64,000 nt of DNA from Isoetes taiwanensis (Eukaryota > Streptophyta > Lycopodiopsida > Isoetales > Isoetaceae). The stretch covers positions 17,009,030 to 17,073,029 of the forward strand of contig JAJEKV010000024.1 in the NCBI GenBank assembly GCA_021234155.1, in the 5' to 3' direction. Position numbers and translations under genes: made by a program. A model generated the notes under the pieces. The model had not been told where the DNA came from. It worked only from the letters and a program-made list of their open reading frames with translations, and did no database searches. Of this stretch, positions 45,081 to 61,029 are shown in pieces; position 1 is the first letter of the stretch, and each line of letters starts with the position of its first letter.

Positions 45081-45159
45081 GCATCCTTGATTGGTGCCAA
45101 ACTTAGCCTTAAATTCCCTGCCTTCTGCTATCCTTCCCTGGCGTCGGAGAATGCCGCAA

Positions 45160-45536
45160 GATTGAACAGCCGCAAGATTGAACAGCCGCAGAAGAATGGG
45201 CTAGGGTTCATGTTCCTTTATTTAATCTACAGCTCAGATACCATCCCTAAAAATAGAGGGCTCAGATCAAAAATAAGAAGTTTTAAATTGCATTATTTTA
45301 AGGCCCACATTAGAATAAAAGGGGAAAGTGATCCATTTTTGTGTGCGCCACTTTTGGGTGCCGGTCCATTATTGGTCGACCCCCCTAAATTAATTTTTAT
45401 CATCCACAAAAACCCAACCAAGCATCAAAACACCTCACATAGGCTGATTACTTCGGCTGATTACGGGGCCAGTATTTGGACACGATATGGAAACCCTTTA
45501 GTCCATACATGTTTAGCTTAATTTGAACGGATTTCT
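45160..45536 (+). promoter_or_regulatory. Upstream region of glutathione reductase
   Basis: About 375 bp before the first ATG. It begins with an 18-bp direct repeat (GCAAGATTGAACAGCC, twice, 45158-45191). No TATA box or other element that I can defend; the transcription start is not determinable. Confidence 0.25.
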
Positions 45537-48730
<3,194 letters not shown>

Positions 48731-50085
48731 AATCTTTTAAATTGTTACCATTGTGCCACATGCAGTTTCTGATTACTGATATCATTTTTTTGTATTCATA
48801 CAGCAACCATTATGAAGTGAAGCCATGATGTAACAACTTTATGCTCGTCATTGCACTAGAAAGGTCAGGATAGCTGATAATGCTACTTATGCAAGATTTT
48901 TGTCCATTGTTCAAGTATTACTAAAATATGGCAATTATTTCTTCCCGCCTGTTGAAACGGTTAGATTTATTAATAATGGCCCTTTCTTTTAAGAGTCGGA
49001 GGAAATGATTCCAATTATAAATTTTTGGAAGTTAGTTTGGAGAAGGCATTTAACATAAGACATTATCAAATGGGACTTGTTTTCTAATGGTTTAGCAATG
49101 AGGTTAATTGGATATAGTCAATTTGCAGTCATGGTGCAAAATTCCGACAAATAACGCGTGCTTCTCTATAAGGAAAACCCTCCACCTCGGACGGCGGTTG
49201 CCGATTACATAATTTTTTTCCCATGTCTTGCTAACAACAAGCATGGAGAATTCAAGAAAAAATAAACATGCTATCGCCGTTTCTTATGTGGCTATGTTCA
49301 TATTGAAGAGCAAGAGCAAGTGGCTGACATATTTACCGTAGCTTTCTTTATCTATTTTAAAGTTTCATATTTGAAATCCTCGGGGATTCAAGTATTATTT
49401 GTCATTTGGACCATCTGCGTGCGTACAAGAAAAGGAGGGTTGTTTGAGAGCACGCATACTTACCAGTATGGATATTTTTGCCATTATTTGAGGTAAAATA
49501 TATACTATCTCTCTTATGTGATTTAGATTGGCCTAGATTCTATTCCCTCTTGAAATGATAACATGTAAGTGCATGTTGTGCGGTATACTCTATTGAAACT
49601 CTTTTTACATGTAGCAATAAAGAAAAAAGAAGTTTTGCTTCGAAGCCAAGCTATGTCGCCTATATCTGCAATTTATCTATGGTAGCTTGGTGAGTTCGGG
49701 TAAGCAACAAAGGAAGATACATGTGGATGAAATGTAGAGGCATGGGCATAGTTGGATATGGTGATGCTCTTCCTCTTGGCTCCGGCAAGGCATTCAAAAA
49801 AGATGACCCTTCTAAATTTGTCGGATCTTTTTACTCCAAAATTAAAGCCATGATAAGCGCAGATCTGTGTTCCTAAGCAAATTTTCAATTGGGTTTAAAT
49901 ATGCTATATGTTTTGCACCAAAGGAAATGCACAATATCCCGCTGAACTGAAATCGAAATCCCACTTTTGTTATAGCAATTCCGTTCAAGTTTAAACCTTC
50001 AGAACCCACTTGCTAGTGTACGCGTCTGCAATTTGGATTAAAATACTCCGATTCTACACCACAACTACACCACAACGGTTTCTTC
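48731..50085. other. 3' UTR of glutathione reductase and AT-rich spacer
   Basis: No ORF or repeat supported. Confidence 0.45.
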
Positions 50086-50089
50086 GCGT

Positions 50090-50495
50090 TTCACTGAATC
50101 AGGCCGGAATCTAAATAGACGTCCTCCTTGCCTGCTACAAGATGACTTGTAACCTTCTGAATCAAACCCAGACGACCAGTATGCTCGACATCTACAGTCC
50201 GTATCTTTTTCTTTTTCGTTTCTATGCTCATTTTTGGTATCTTTTCTTTTTCATTTAAAGCAATTCTATGCTCATATTTAGCTAAGTTTTCTGGGTCAAA
50301 ATAGAAAATTCCCAGCCGATTTGGTAGGCTTTCACACCTGATAAAAAATGTTTTGCACATCATCAGATCATACTCTTTGTCTAGCTAATCATTCTGGTCA
50401 TGTCCTTTGTCCTGTACTATTGTAGTGCAGTAAGCTAGATATTGGAGAGATGATATTTCATAGTTACATTTTGTTATCGGTAAAAAAAAATTGAA
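50090..50495. repeat. Dispersed repeat, copy 1
   Basis: Shares with 58600-59090 the order TATGCTCATATTTAGCTAAG, TTTTCTGGGTCAAAA, AATTCCCAGCCGATTTGGTA, CTCTTTGTCTAGCTAATCAT, CATGTCCTTTGTCC and TATTGTAGTGCAGTAAGCT, same orientation, perhaps 75% alike. Neither copy codes. Confidence 0.6.
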
Positions 50496-51420
50496 ACTTT
50501 TTGTTTTGGCGTGTTATGGGATTTGTGCTATATTTGATAGTTTATATATTATTCATGAACTTGCCAATACTTTTTGAACTTTTATTTCTTTTTTCAAACA
50601 AAATTTTTTTTTTTCCATAACATACCAGAACAAAAAGAATGTAGGCGATTTTTTTCCTTCCTCAACATGTTCGACAAGCAAACTGCGGGATAAGGATTGC
50701 TAAATTAATCAAAATCTCTTTTTGTTTGAGTCTATAATTAGCTTCAAGGAATGCATGTTTTTCAACCACATAAAAGTCTTCTTCCAAAATAGCCTTCATT
50801 TCTCATTGAATCGTTTTAAGCTAAATATTAATAAATTATGCAAACAACTATTGTTTTTGGGTTGCCCCTAGGGAGACAAACCCTCGTTGATCATCAATCT
50901 TGCTTGGGCGGCTGGTGTGCAAACTGGCTAACCAACACTACCATGGTTATCCTTGCAGGGCTTTCCCAGGCTCGATTCTGGGGGCTTTTGCATACATTTC
51001 CAAGCTTAAAAGATGAGCAGTACTATTTTTTACCAATTCGATATTTCCTCTATACCTAATATGGTGTGTTAGAGGTAGTTCGATAGGATGCAAGCATGTA
51101 GAAATTTTGAGGTTAGTGTAGAAAGGGTATTTTAAATATGGAAGGACAATATTGATACGTTTGCAAAAATGGAAGTTGGGGTATTTGCAAAACTGAAGGG
51201 CATTTAGTTGTCTCAGATACAGAAATCTCTGGTGATGAAGAGTTGAGAAGAAGCCGCTCTCAGGTAGATGGAAACACCTGTGTATTTAAGATGGGTTAAA
51301 ACATCATGCAAAGAAGGGAATTTAGATGCAGGTCTCTAGCTTTTGGATAAAAAGGAGCATTAAGGCACCTGAGCTCTTTTAGAGGCTTATGCTTGTCTGT
51401 TGCATGTTTGTATTGATTTG
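50496..51420. other. No gene seen
   Basis: AT-rich; the ORF at 50838-51059 has no recognisable similarity. Confidence 0.4.
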
Positions 51421-51429
51421 CAATCGATG

Positions 51430-52262
51430 GCAAAGTGAAAGCACGTGCATTGCTATTTAGTAAAAAATGGATGCAAAGTAAATCAAATCATTTACAATAA
51501 TGTGGTTACTCTGTATGCAAAATGTGGTAGCATACATGATGCTCGCAACATATTCAATGATATGCAAATGAGGAATGTGTTTACCTATGCAACATTAATT
51601 ACAGGATATGTGCAGGACTTAAACAACAAGGAATATTGCAACTTTTTCTCGAAGGTATAAAGCCAGATAAGGTTAGTTTTGCTAGTGTGTTGAAAGCATG
51701 TTCTGGCATATCATTTCTTCAGCATGAAAAATATATACATGCAAGCATCTTGAAAACTGAATGTCAAGGTGATGCATTTGTCACAAGGACTCTAATTGAC
51801 ATGTATGCTAAATGTGTGACTCTCAAAGATGCCCAAGTGATTTTAATAGAATGAATAATAGGACAATTGTATCATGGAACTTAATGATTGGAGGATATGA
51901 TCGGCATGGCAAGGCAAAGACAGCTTTGTTAGTATTTCACCAGATGCAGCAAGAAAATATGAAACCAGAACATATTACAATTGCGAATCTTCTAGGAGCA
52001 TGCATTTCCATGTTATCTATGCAGGATGGGAAATGGGTCCATGTCGTTTTCTTGAAACCTGGGTGCAGATAGATGTATCTGTTGGTAGCAATCTGATAGA
52101 TATGTATGCCAAATGTGGGGGAATAAAAGAAGCCTCTCAAGAATTTATTTTAATGCTAATACATTGTGTTGTGCCATGGAATATTATGATCTTGGGATAT
52201 ATTCATAAGACGATGAAAAGCGCACTTTGTGGCTATTTAAACAAATGCCACTACATAATATG
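51430..52262 (+). pseudogene. PLS-class PPR protein, decayed
   Basis: Successive frames give PPR motifs: YNNVVTLYAKCGSIHDARNI and YATLITGYVQ (51499-51614); GIKPDKVSFASVLKACSGIS and TLIDMYAKC (51658-51817); VSWNLMIGGYDRHGKAKTAL and MKPEHITIANLLGACISML (51868-52020); NLIDMYAKCGGIKEASQEF (52090-52145). In plants such proteins bind organellar RNA. At least three frameshifts and two stops break the chain, and neither N-terminus nor E/DYW end is recognisable. The next recognisable sequence downstream, from 52560, is a LINE. Confidence 0.87.
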
Positions 52263-52559
52263 AAACTAAATAAAATTACTGTTGTTGAGATTTTGGTTGC
52301 CTGCACTAATAGCTATGGAGGTAATAGTTTTTGAGATTTTTGCAAGAATGTCATCCCCAAGGCATGGGTTTTTGTCTAATACAATGTTCATCTAGAATAT
52401 TTTTTGAGTTCTTAGCATGCTCAATCATTATTTTTGCAATAATATTTGATATATTTGACAATAGAGATCCTGCGACTATTTTGAGATTTTGATTCCCATT
52501 TGCTAAGTATGGAGACCTTTATTTGCAAGTACTTCCTATTGTTGAAAATCTAATCCACA

Positions 52560-55500
52560 TTTCTCCCTTTGCTCTTTCCGCATGGTCTCCTGGAATTGTC
52601 GGGGCTTCCCATGGCAGAAGGGAGATAGTCTCAACTCAGTTGCCGCAGACATGGATCTCATCTTCCTCATGGAAATATGGGAGCATGCAGGACATAGGAT
52701 ACCCGACTTGCCACGATACCAGCACTACTCAATCTTCAATGATTGCACAGGAAAGTGGGGGCATGGAGGGGTTGCCTGCTACTACCGAACAACCTTGGCA
52801 CAATCAATCTCCTTGTTCAAGACAGACAAGCACAACCGGTACCTGTGGGTGCGTGTGCAAAACTGCAGTAGCAGACCCCTCTTTGTGGCAACCTGCTACT
52901 TTCCACATGCAGAAAGCAACTTCTATCACACCCACTCGGATGTGGATAGGCTGGACCCCTATGTCGATCTATATGATGACATACTGGCCCGGCATAAGCG
53001 GTTAGGCGGTGTCATACTCCTTGGAGACTTCAATCGCAGCGCCGGTAGAACAACCCATGAGATTTGATCCCTTGACCGATGATATATTGCGGTTCGTCCC
53101 GAGAAGGAGCTTGGCCCGCGGACATCGGATGACAATCAGTCACGCAGCGCTATGGTCGACAGTTGCTTTTGCTCTGCGGTATCTTTGACACGGTAATCTG
53201 CAATGGATCGCACGGTGGCCTTCCACCCGCAAAGAGCACTTGTAGGCGTGAAAACCGGGGGATCTAGTGTGGTGGACTATGTGTTGGTGCCTGGCGGGGA
53301 TATGCATGTTATCAAGCACTTTCGGTGGGAACAACTAATAGGGATGAAGAGATCGACTCGGACCACTTACCACTTTACTTGAAGTTGGCTTGGCGGGTTG
53401 TGCGAATTCCCGGTGCAACAACTCCTCACATGCCTCACCAAGCGATTGGATTATGAACATGCGAGGGCTTATGCCCGATGCTTATAGATGACCGGCAGAA
53501 ATTTTGCAATATCCTACACTAGAGCCGCGGCGAGACGGGCCGGGTGGACCGATGTGCTTAGGCTGCTTGGCGAGAGGTGCTTTGGGATAAGCCGCCCGCG
53601 GCAGAACCTCCGGGAACACAACCTTCCCACGTAATCAATGGTTTGATGCGAGTGCAAGGAACATAAACGCCGGCTCCGCCAAGTCACGACCACGCTTTCA
53701 CGCCCACATGCGGTCGACAAGATTATCGCATCTTCCTTAAAGTTAAGAAAGCCGGGTACATTGCAAATAAGCATCAAAGGGAAATGTTTTACCTCCCGAA
53801 CGTCACCCCGGACCTCCCCGCGAAGGGTTCTTAGAAAGCCGTACAACCCACGGGGGAATATCACTCCCGGCGGTGGAGGCAATACTTGCAACAGCTATCA
53901 CGACCCTCGGGGTGCACATCCAAAGATTACCCTTGCAAGAAGGCCGGTCTTTGAAATCACAGATTCGGACGTGGAACAAGGCTTACACATCTTGCCAATG
54001 GGAAAGCCCCGGACTTGGATGGTATGCGGCGAAATTGCTTAAGTGGGCGGGGCCGTCCATAATACCGGTCTTGACCGCCTTGTTCAACAAGGCATTACAG
54101 GGAAGGCTTCCCTACCGCGGTGGACCAATAGCGAGTTGTTCCCATCTATAAGGCGGGTGACCCACACCGCCCGACCCACCACCAACAATCATGGTCGGTT
54201 CGGTGTTTGCAAAACCGCTTCTTTGGAATTCTCGAGCGGCGGTTGATGGGTCAAGGCGGCGGCGTGAGAGGTCGCGGGCCCTCACCCGAGGCGGGATTCG
54301 GACCCGGCAGACTCAACCATTGACCACATCTTCACGTTATAAACTCGATTGAAGACGGTAGGAACCGCCATCAAGATCTATATTGTTGCTTTGTGGATTT
54401 TGGCGGCGTTTGACACTTTGTGCCTCGGGAAAAACTATGGGCAAGACCGCAACAATTACCGGGGTTCCCAGTAGATTTGCGTAATGCAAAATGCGAGCTA
54501 TATGAAAGATGCTCGGGTCGGTTCGCGAAGAAACAAGCCAACCATTTGATAGTAGTATCGGGGTTCGTCAAGGATGCCCTCTCTCCTCAACATTGTTTGG
54601 GCTTTACATTGATCAATTGGAGAGTTGGCTTGCTGATAATGAGGGCGATGGAGCTCACCTTCTCTATCAGATCATCGGATTGCTAATATATCTTTGATGA
54701 TGTGGACCTCCTAGCTTACACACCAGCAGACATGCAACGACATCTCGATGCCACGGACACATTCTCGCCAAGCGACCGATATGCGGCGTCAACCCGCCAA
54801 GACTAAGGTGGTTTTCATATCATCTTCACGCGTCCGTAGGGTCCCTCCTTCGATTACCAAGGCGAGAATGTGGAAGTTGCATCCACATACAAGTATTTGG
54901 GAGTGGAGTTTCCTTCTACTATGCATTGGGACACATCCATACGACTACGAGTGACGGCAGGCTGGAAGGCACTATATGCAATGCAAAACAATAGTCATAG
55001 AGCCGAGTTGTATAATTGGGCCCATCACCACACCTGCTCAAAGTCTTAGTAGAGCTGTCCTTTTACACGGGGTGGAAGTATGGGGCCCAATGGTATCACT
55101 TGCTACTTGGAATGACTTGGAGCAGTCCGAAAAAGCCTTCTTAGTACGCGAGCACTAGGGGTGAAGTCCACAGTCCCATATCAAATTCTACTGCGGAGAG
55201 ACGAGTTCTTGCCTCTTGAGTGAGGGCGGCCCTTGATCGCCACATTGTCTATTTTTAGGAAGGTGGTCAATATGGACGATGCTCGTCTCCCTAAACTAGC
55301 TTATATCATGGCAATGGGGCGCTTGGCGCCCTCAAGGCCTGCTTGGAGGGAAAAGAGAGCTCAATGGTTGGCTAATGTACGTGAACACGAGGTGCATACA
55401 TGTGCAAACAGAGGCGGATCGCCATAGCTTGAGGCAATATCTTCACGCTTGCTTCCTCGGCAAGCTTTGGGATGCCAATGCCCTTGAACATGTCAAGACA

Positions 55501-56090
55501 AAGACACTATCGGCGCCATATAAATCCCACATTGGAACGAGGCCCGCAATGCTACCTGCGTACCCACTTGCCCATGAAAAGGCGCAGACTCATTGCCTCC
55601 ATTCGCCGAGGGGGCACATCATCTTGAATTGAGGCGGGCAGATGGATTGGTGAGCCACGCCAGGCGGGAGCTCATCAATCTTTGCCAAATGGGAGTCATT
55701 GAGGATGAATCTCATACCCTTCAAAGTTGCCCAAAGATATGATCAAATTCGGACGCTATGCCGAAGTTGGTCGGGGCGGCCAGCCGTTACATGTGACATT
55801 GAGCACAGCATCCGTACGGGTTCTGGGATCATACCTTCAGGAGGTTATGGACATGCGAGATCAGCTATGTCCTCGGGCACACACTTGACATGTATATATA
55901 CATTGATGTATACTTGTACAGTTTGACAGCATTCTTATTACTGCCACGGTTTTTCCCTCGAAAACCCTTCGGGACGGGGTTTTTTAATCCGGACAGTAAT
56001 AAGTTTGCTGCGCTCCTTGTGGGTCCCATAGGCCGATTGGCCTCAGTGGATGATAAAAAATCATTCTCATTCTCATTCTTATTTGATCTC
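52560..56090 (+). pseudogene. LINE retrotransposon copy (family 1), plus strand
   Basis: ORF2-like. 52582-53067 is an AP endonuclease domain (SWNCRGFPW, IFLMEIWEHAG, CYFPHAESNFY, VILLGDFNRSAG). After many frame changes, RT appears at 54420-54640 (REKLWARPQQLPG; GVRQGCPLSSTLFGLYIDQL) and a C-terminal HTLQSCPK segment near 55705-55730. The 3' tail at 55,955-56,085 has TTAATCCGGACAGTAATAAG, TTGTGGGTCCCATAGGCCGA, TTGGCCTCAGTGGATGATAA and (TTCTCA)n. The 53.1-54.3 kb part is G+C-rich with frequent indels and cannot be followed in one frame. Dead copy, but the most complete of its family here. Confidence 0.85.
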
Positions 56091-57050
56091 TAGCTCAGAT
56101 AGATTAGCAACCGTGGCGGAAATTACACTGGATTTGAGTAGCTTTGCTCCTCTTTATCCAATTTGCTCATTCAGAATAGCCTTTTTCCTAACTGACAAGA
56201 AACGTGAGATGATAGAGTGCAATGTAGTTTGATCCCCTCTACTCAGTTTGCTTTACCTTTCTGCAATTGCAATTCTTGTTTAGTTAGTCTCGTGGCTCCC
56301 CTTATCAAGGCTTTACTTAGTCATATCTACCATCTAGTAGGCTATTTGCTTTGCTTGCTCTGGTGATCAATTGCTTAAGTCGAAATAGGGACCACTTATG
56401 TTAGACCATTGAAACCCAACTATATCAAATTCCATTCAATGAATTTGTAACATGAATTAAGGAGATGCCAAATTTGCCAGGGCCAATATATTGAAAATAA
56501 AGGATTCGGTACTTGTTCATACCAAACTTTTAACTATGGAGACCGAGCTCTGAAATTGTTAGCATGAAGACGCAGCCCAACAACTCCATATGTCTAAGAA
56601 ATGAATGGTGCTACAAAAAGATACGCCACTATAGCAGTTCCCATGCTCCTACCTTTGAGTTGCAAGCATCAATCACATTTCCAATTGTGTGTTATTATTA
56701 TGACTTTATTTTTGACAGACATATGTGTAGGTGCAAATACTTAGATATATATGATAAATTGAGATAATTTTAGCCAAGCAACACCTAAACTACATATTTG
56801 AGCAATGTCAAATGCTTGAATAAATGATTACACATCCAACTTATTGACTTTGAAAACCTAGATTACAACATATTTGAAATAGGCCTTAAGACTTTCGATG
56901 TATAGAGCTTTATTTTCAAGTATAAGAATAAATCATCCAAGGTGTACATATTCATTTTTCATGTCATCCTTAGATGCACTCTAATTTCTTTCAATTTCTC
57001 ATTAGCCCATTCAATAGTTCTTTCATGAGGGCAACCCCTTGTGTGACAAC
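56091..57050. other. No gene seen
   Basis: AT-rich; short ORFs only. Confidence 0.45.
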
Positions 57051-57056
57051 ACCTTG

Positions 57057-57057
<1 letters not shown>

Positions 57058-57087
<30 letters not shown>

Positions 57088-58420
57088 TTTCTTTGAAGGA
57101 CGTCAAACTTTAATAAAAGTCCAAGCCAAAAGACAGATACAACTGCACAGACAAGATTAAAATCTCAGAGGATAATCATGATCCACAAAATAGGACCACT
57201 AGCCTATGCATAAGGCAACATTCCCTAATAAATATCAAAGGTCACCTGTCGCTTGCCAAGAGCAAGCGAACAACAATGATAAGCTTTAACAATTCTATCT
57301 TGAGCTTTCTGGACGACAGCGGCAGGAATATCCAAGCCCTTAAAAACACACAATCTTCTACGCTTCTAGATGGACTACAACACCATCCTTACGCTAAGTG
57401 AAAGGCTTGGCTTCGTAGCTTATTCCAAGTTTTCGAATAAAATAGCCAAGAGCACTTGCTGACTTGTCAATGTCACATGAAAAAGAGAGAGCATCCAAGA
57501 TCAAATTGGCTGGAGATGATCACAAAAAAAGAAAAGATGCTCAATAGTCTCATCCCTTTGCTTACACAGTGGGCAAAGTGTTGACACCCGAGGATCGAAT
57601 CTATGCACAAGCACATTCACACGAGGGCATTTATGAAGAATCTACCACCAAAGCACAGCCACCTTAGGATGAAGTAGTTAATTGCAAGTCCAAATCAACA
57701 TACGTCTCCAACTAGGAGGCAAGCGCTGAAGGGGCCACTTAGTGGATGGTAAAAGGATATCACCATTGACAAGCAGCTTATACATAGGGTTCACTAGTCT
57801 ATGTTCGTAAGCACTTTGGTGGAAAATCCACATGCACTTCAATAGGCCCTGGAGCAACAAATGGAAAATTACCAGCAACCTTTTGCCAAGTAGGTGTATC
57901 CCATCGAGACAATAGGAATTTAGTTTGAAAGACCTCCCAGGTCACTAATTGTCCGGACTCATACCAATGCTACAATTGTCAACATTCTTGCTAACCTCCA
58001 ATGTCGCTGAGTTAATGGATGGACTGAAGCACAAAGTGGAAGATTATTTTCCACAGGTATCCACCAACAAGGAACACTCAGCTGATGACATGCTATAGGA
58101 TTGACACAAAATAAGGTCTGCACTGTCTTCCAAGACTCCAAGAAGCCTTTCAAAAAAGGGGAGGCATTAGGAAAAGTGCATAGCTGGTAAAATTGACCCT
58201 AAGGAATAGAATAGAATAGAATAGATTTTTTAACGTCCACGGAGACCAATAGGTCATGGGACCCATACAATGGGCTAGAAAAAAAGGAAAAAAGAGGTTT
58301 TAATGAAGTTTTCCCAAAAGGAATAGAATGTGTAAGCGACTGCTTTACCAATCGCATTCTATGTGAATCAACGATATTCTTAAGGATCCTCCATATGAAC
58401 TTAGAAATCATAAAGTCTAC
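57058..58420 (-). pseudogene. Second LINE type (zf-RVT end), minus strand, poly-A tailed
   Basis: The element ends in a long T-run at 57058-57090 (a poly-A tail on the minus strand). Reading minus from ~57640: FDPRVSTLCPLCKQRDETIE then HLFFFC, the zinc-binding C-terminal domain of plant L1-type reverse transcriptases. Upstream ORFs (57678-57878; 57959-58153) read WPLQRLPPSWRRMLIWTCN and WKTVQTLFCVNPIACHQLS, compatible with the connection region. Frames are broken. It is interrupted at 58205-58290 by a family 1 LINE tail. Confidence 0.72.
58203..58300 (-). mobile_element. LINE family 1 tail inserted in another LINE
   Basis: Inverted copy of the family 1 3' end: minus strand GGGTCCCATGACCTATTGGT, CTCCGTGGACGTTAAAAAAT, (CTATT)n. 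Flanked by AAGGAATAGAAT on both sides (58200-58211 and near 58318-58331), which may be its target duplication. Confidence 0.65.
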
Positions 58421-58599
58421 TATGTTTGCAAATGCTTTTTACAAATTTTTGGTTTGGAAAAAAATGTTTTAATCAAAAAGAAGATTTTTATGAGAGGTTC
58501 GCTTTTTACCAAACCATTATATGTAATATCTAAGTCACTAAAAATAGATAAAGAAGAGAAGCGCTAGAGAGAGTGTCAATTGTTTTTGTGCTCATAACT

Positions 58600-59090
58600 T
58601 GAGCTACAGAGGTCAGATTTAGATGATCTTGGGCTCATTGGAAGCTTATATAGAGAGCTTTACATTCGCATGTGATTTCATCCAGATCTATCAAGGTAGG
58701 TACCTGATTTTAGTACTTTTCAATCCGGATTCTTTTTTGCAAAGTGCAAATTTGATGGTAATATGATTTTTATCCTAACTTTTGAATCCGGACTCAGTTT
58801 TGTGTGTTTTTTATCGCGTTAAGTTCTTTCTGGGATCTTTATGGATGTATGAAATCCTCATATTTGGTTAAGTTTTTTGGATCGAAACAGCAAATTTCCA
58901 GTTGGATTTGATAGGACTTCATACCAAACATGATTTTCACGACAACAAATCGTACTCTCTGTCCAGCTGATCATTCTAGTCATGTCCTTTGTCCTTTATC
59001 ATTGTAGTGCAGTAAGCTTTTATGAAGATATTGAAGAGACGATGTTATCGTGACTACGTGTTGTATCGGAAAAAACAAATTGAAATATGA
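58600..59090. repeat. Dispersed repeat, copy 2
   Basis: Partner of 50090-50495, including CATGTCCTTTGTCC, ATTGTAGTGCAGTAAGC, then GTATCGGAAAAAACAAATTGA at the end. Noncoding. Confidence 0.6.
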
Positions 59091-59359
59091 ATTCCAACAG
59101 GAATATTCAGAAGTAGCTTAATGGCCTTCCCACGAGGAAGCACCTTCTAAGGAATATCAACAACACAAGGAGGCACAAAAATTCACATAGTTCATATCGT
59201 ATATATAATGCCAAAGAGGATAACAATGAATGCAACCATGAAAATGCATAAAATGCCTTCTGGCTTTAGACTACGCCATAAAGCGCAACGTAAATCCACC
59301 ATCAAGAAACCATTGCATTAACAAACGTTGGACGATAATAGTAGGTCCAACCTTTGCAA

Positions 59360-59760
59360 ATGGCCGCCGCGATAAATTTCTTGTAGATGTTAAAATAGTT
59401 ATCAAAGATCAACTAGGGGTATTTTATTTTATTTTATTGAAGGATGTCAACCTATTCACCATCACATTGTGAGGACATTAGATACATCACATTCTGTACA
59501 TCACATAGAAACCAATCCACTACTTAGTCGTAATACTTTACCATAGGAGTTTCTTGCATGTGATTATCCAGTACATATTGCAGATTTAAGGTCTCTACCA
59601 TACCGCATGACTAGTTTTTCATACTTAAACCCATGACCTCGGAGCAATGGAACTGATTACGTAGACGCGATACCTTATGCATGGAGCTGCTTGCATGTGA
59701 CTATCTAGTACGTATGGCAGATTTAAGGTCTCTACCACATGAGCGGCAATTTAAGATCCC
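59360..59760. repeat. GCCGCGATAAATTTCTTG phrase and ~138-bp diverged duplication
   Basis: GCCGCCGCGATAAATTTCTT at 59364 matches 5940 and, more loosely, 44010. Blocks near 59546 and 59684 repeat CTTGCATGTGAYTATCYAGT and GCAGATTTAAGGTCTCTACC. Confidence 0.55.
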
Positions 59761-60950
59761 ACCACTAGACCATGCCCCAAAGAACACTAGGGGTATTTTT
59801 TGCACACTTTGAATGTATATGCCACCATGATATGTAGGTGGCTCTACATTCCTAATTTCCTTGGGGGATTCGATGGCTATATTTCAGGACTTTAGCAACT
59901 CAGTAAAGAAATAAAAACATGAACATGCCCTAAAGCCTGAATGCAATGTGCCACTTATCCTAACTGATATTATTTTGATTGATTTTTCAAGAAACAGAGG
60001 ATAGATCCGGTATCTTGGTTTTTTTAGAATGGCTTATAAACAAATAAAAGATTCCAGCTCAAAAAGAAGATTAGAAAATTCCACGCACACTTCTGAGGCA
60101 AAGCACTCGTCGTTTAAAGCTCAACTCATGTGACGAGGTTTACAAGATGATCTGTTGGAGATGGAGACAAAAGATATCATCATTTATAGAAACCATCATG
60201 TTTGGAAATGGGACCAGAACCTACAGGAGTTATCTATAACAGGGAAGAAATTGACAAGCATTATACTAGTCTCATAAAATGTGAATCATTCAGCTTCTAT
60301 AAAGAGCATATTCATGCTACTTTCTGAACGTAGACTTTGCAAAATTATCCATATCAATAACCCATAGTAAACAATAAGAAATAATAAGCAATATGTTAAG
60401 AACATATTACCTATTTAAAAGACTAGTAGTAGAAGTGTAAACCTATCCAACGTGAATTGCTCCAGGCCTTGGTTGGATGGCTCCTTAGAGTTGTTTGATC
60501 AGCCAAGATTGCATGTGTCTAGCATATAGATTTTCTAATGGCAGATGTCACTAAAGCAAAACAATTGCTTGCTGCAATTTGGCGAAAAGAAAACCATCAA
60601 TGCAGTCGTTCTATTCCAATAATTATTAGAAATCGTCAGAAAATTTATTACACTTAGGCCTATCAGAAGACAGGCATTTTCATGGATGATTACCCTTTTT
60701 GAACCAATACAACTAATCTTGAAGCATCAAATCTCCAGAGTTGCATTCTCATAACCCTAAAGTGTAGGGGCTTGATGCTTGCACCCTTCCAAAAAAGACC
60801 AATTTGTGCCAATTTCTTGGCATGTCTATTTTTTTTGTGGTCGTTGATGCAAAATTTTTTTTTTACAATTTTACATTATGATTTATTTTCTTAATTCAGC
60901 ATGGGGGTATAACTGAATACGCTCATCCATGATGCCTTCGAGGTGGGATC
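59761..60950. other. No gene seen
   Basis: AT-rich, with only chance ORFs. Confidence 0.45.
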
Positions 60951-61029
60951 CCAGCGAACCCACTGAAGGTGTGCCTCGCAACAAATGGAGCAGTTGGCGA
61001 GGCGGGATCAAGTCAGCATAGCAGGCTCA

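Noticed and set aside
45087-45521. 144-codon plus-strand ORF before glutathione reductase
   Set aside because: Different frame, ends before the GR start, and no recognisable features; likely 5' flanking DNA.
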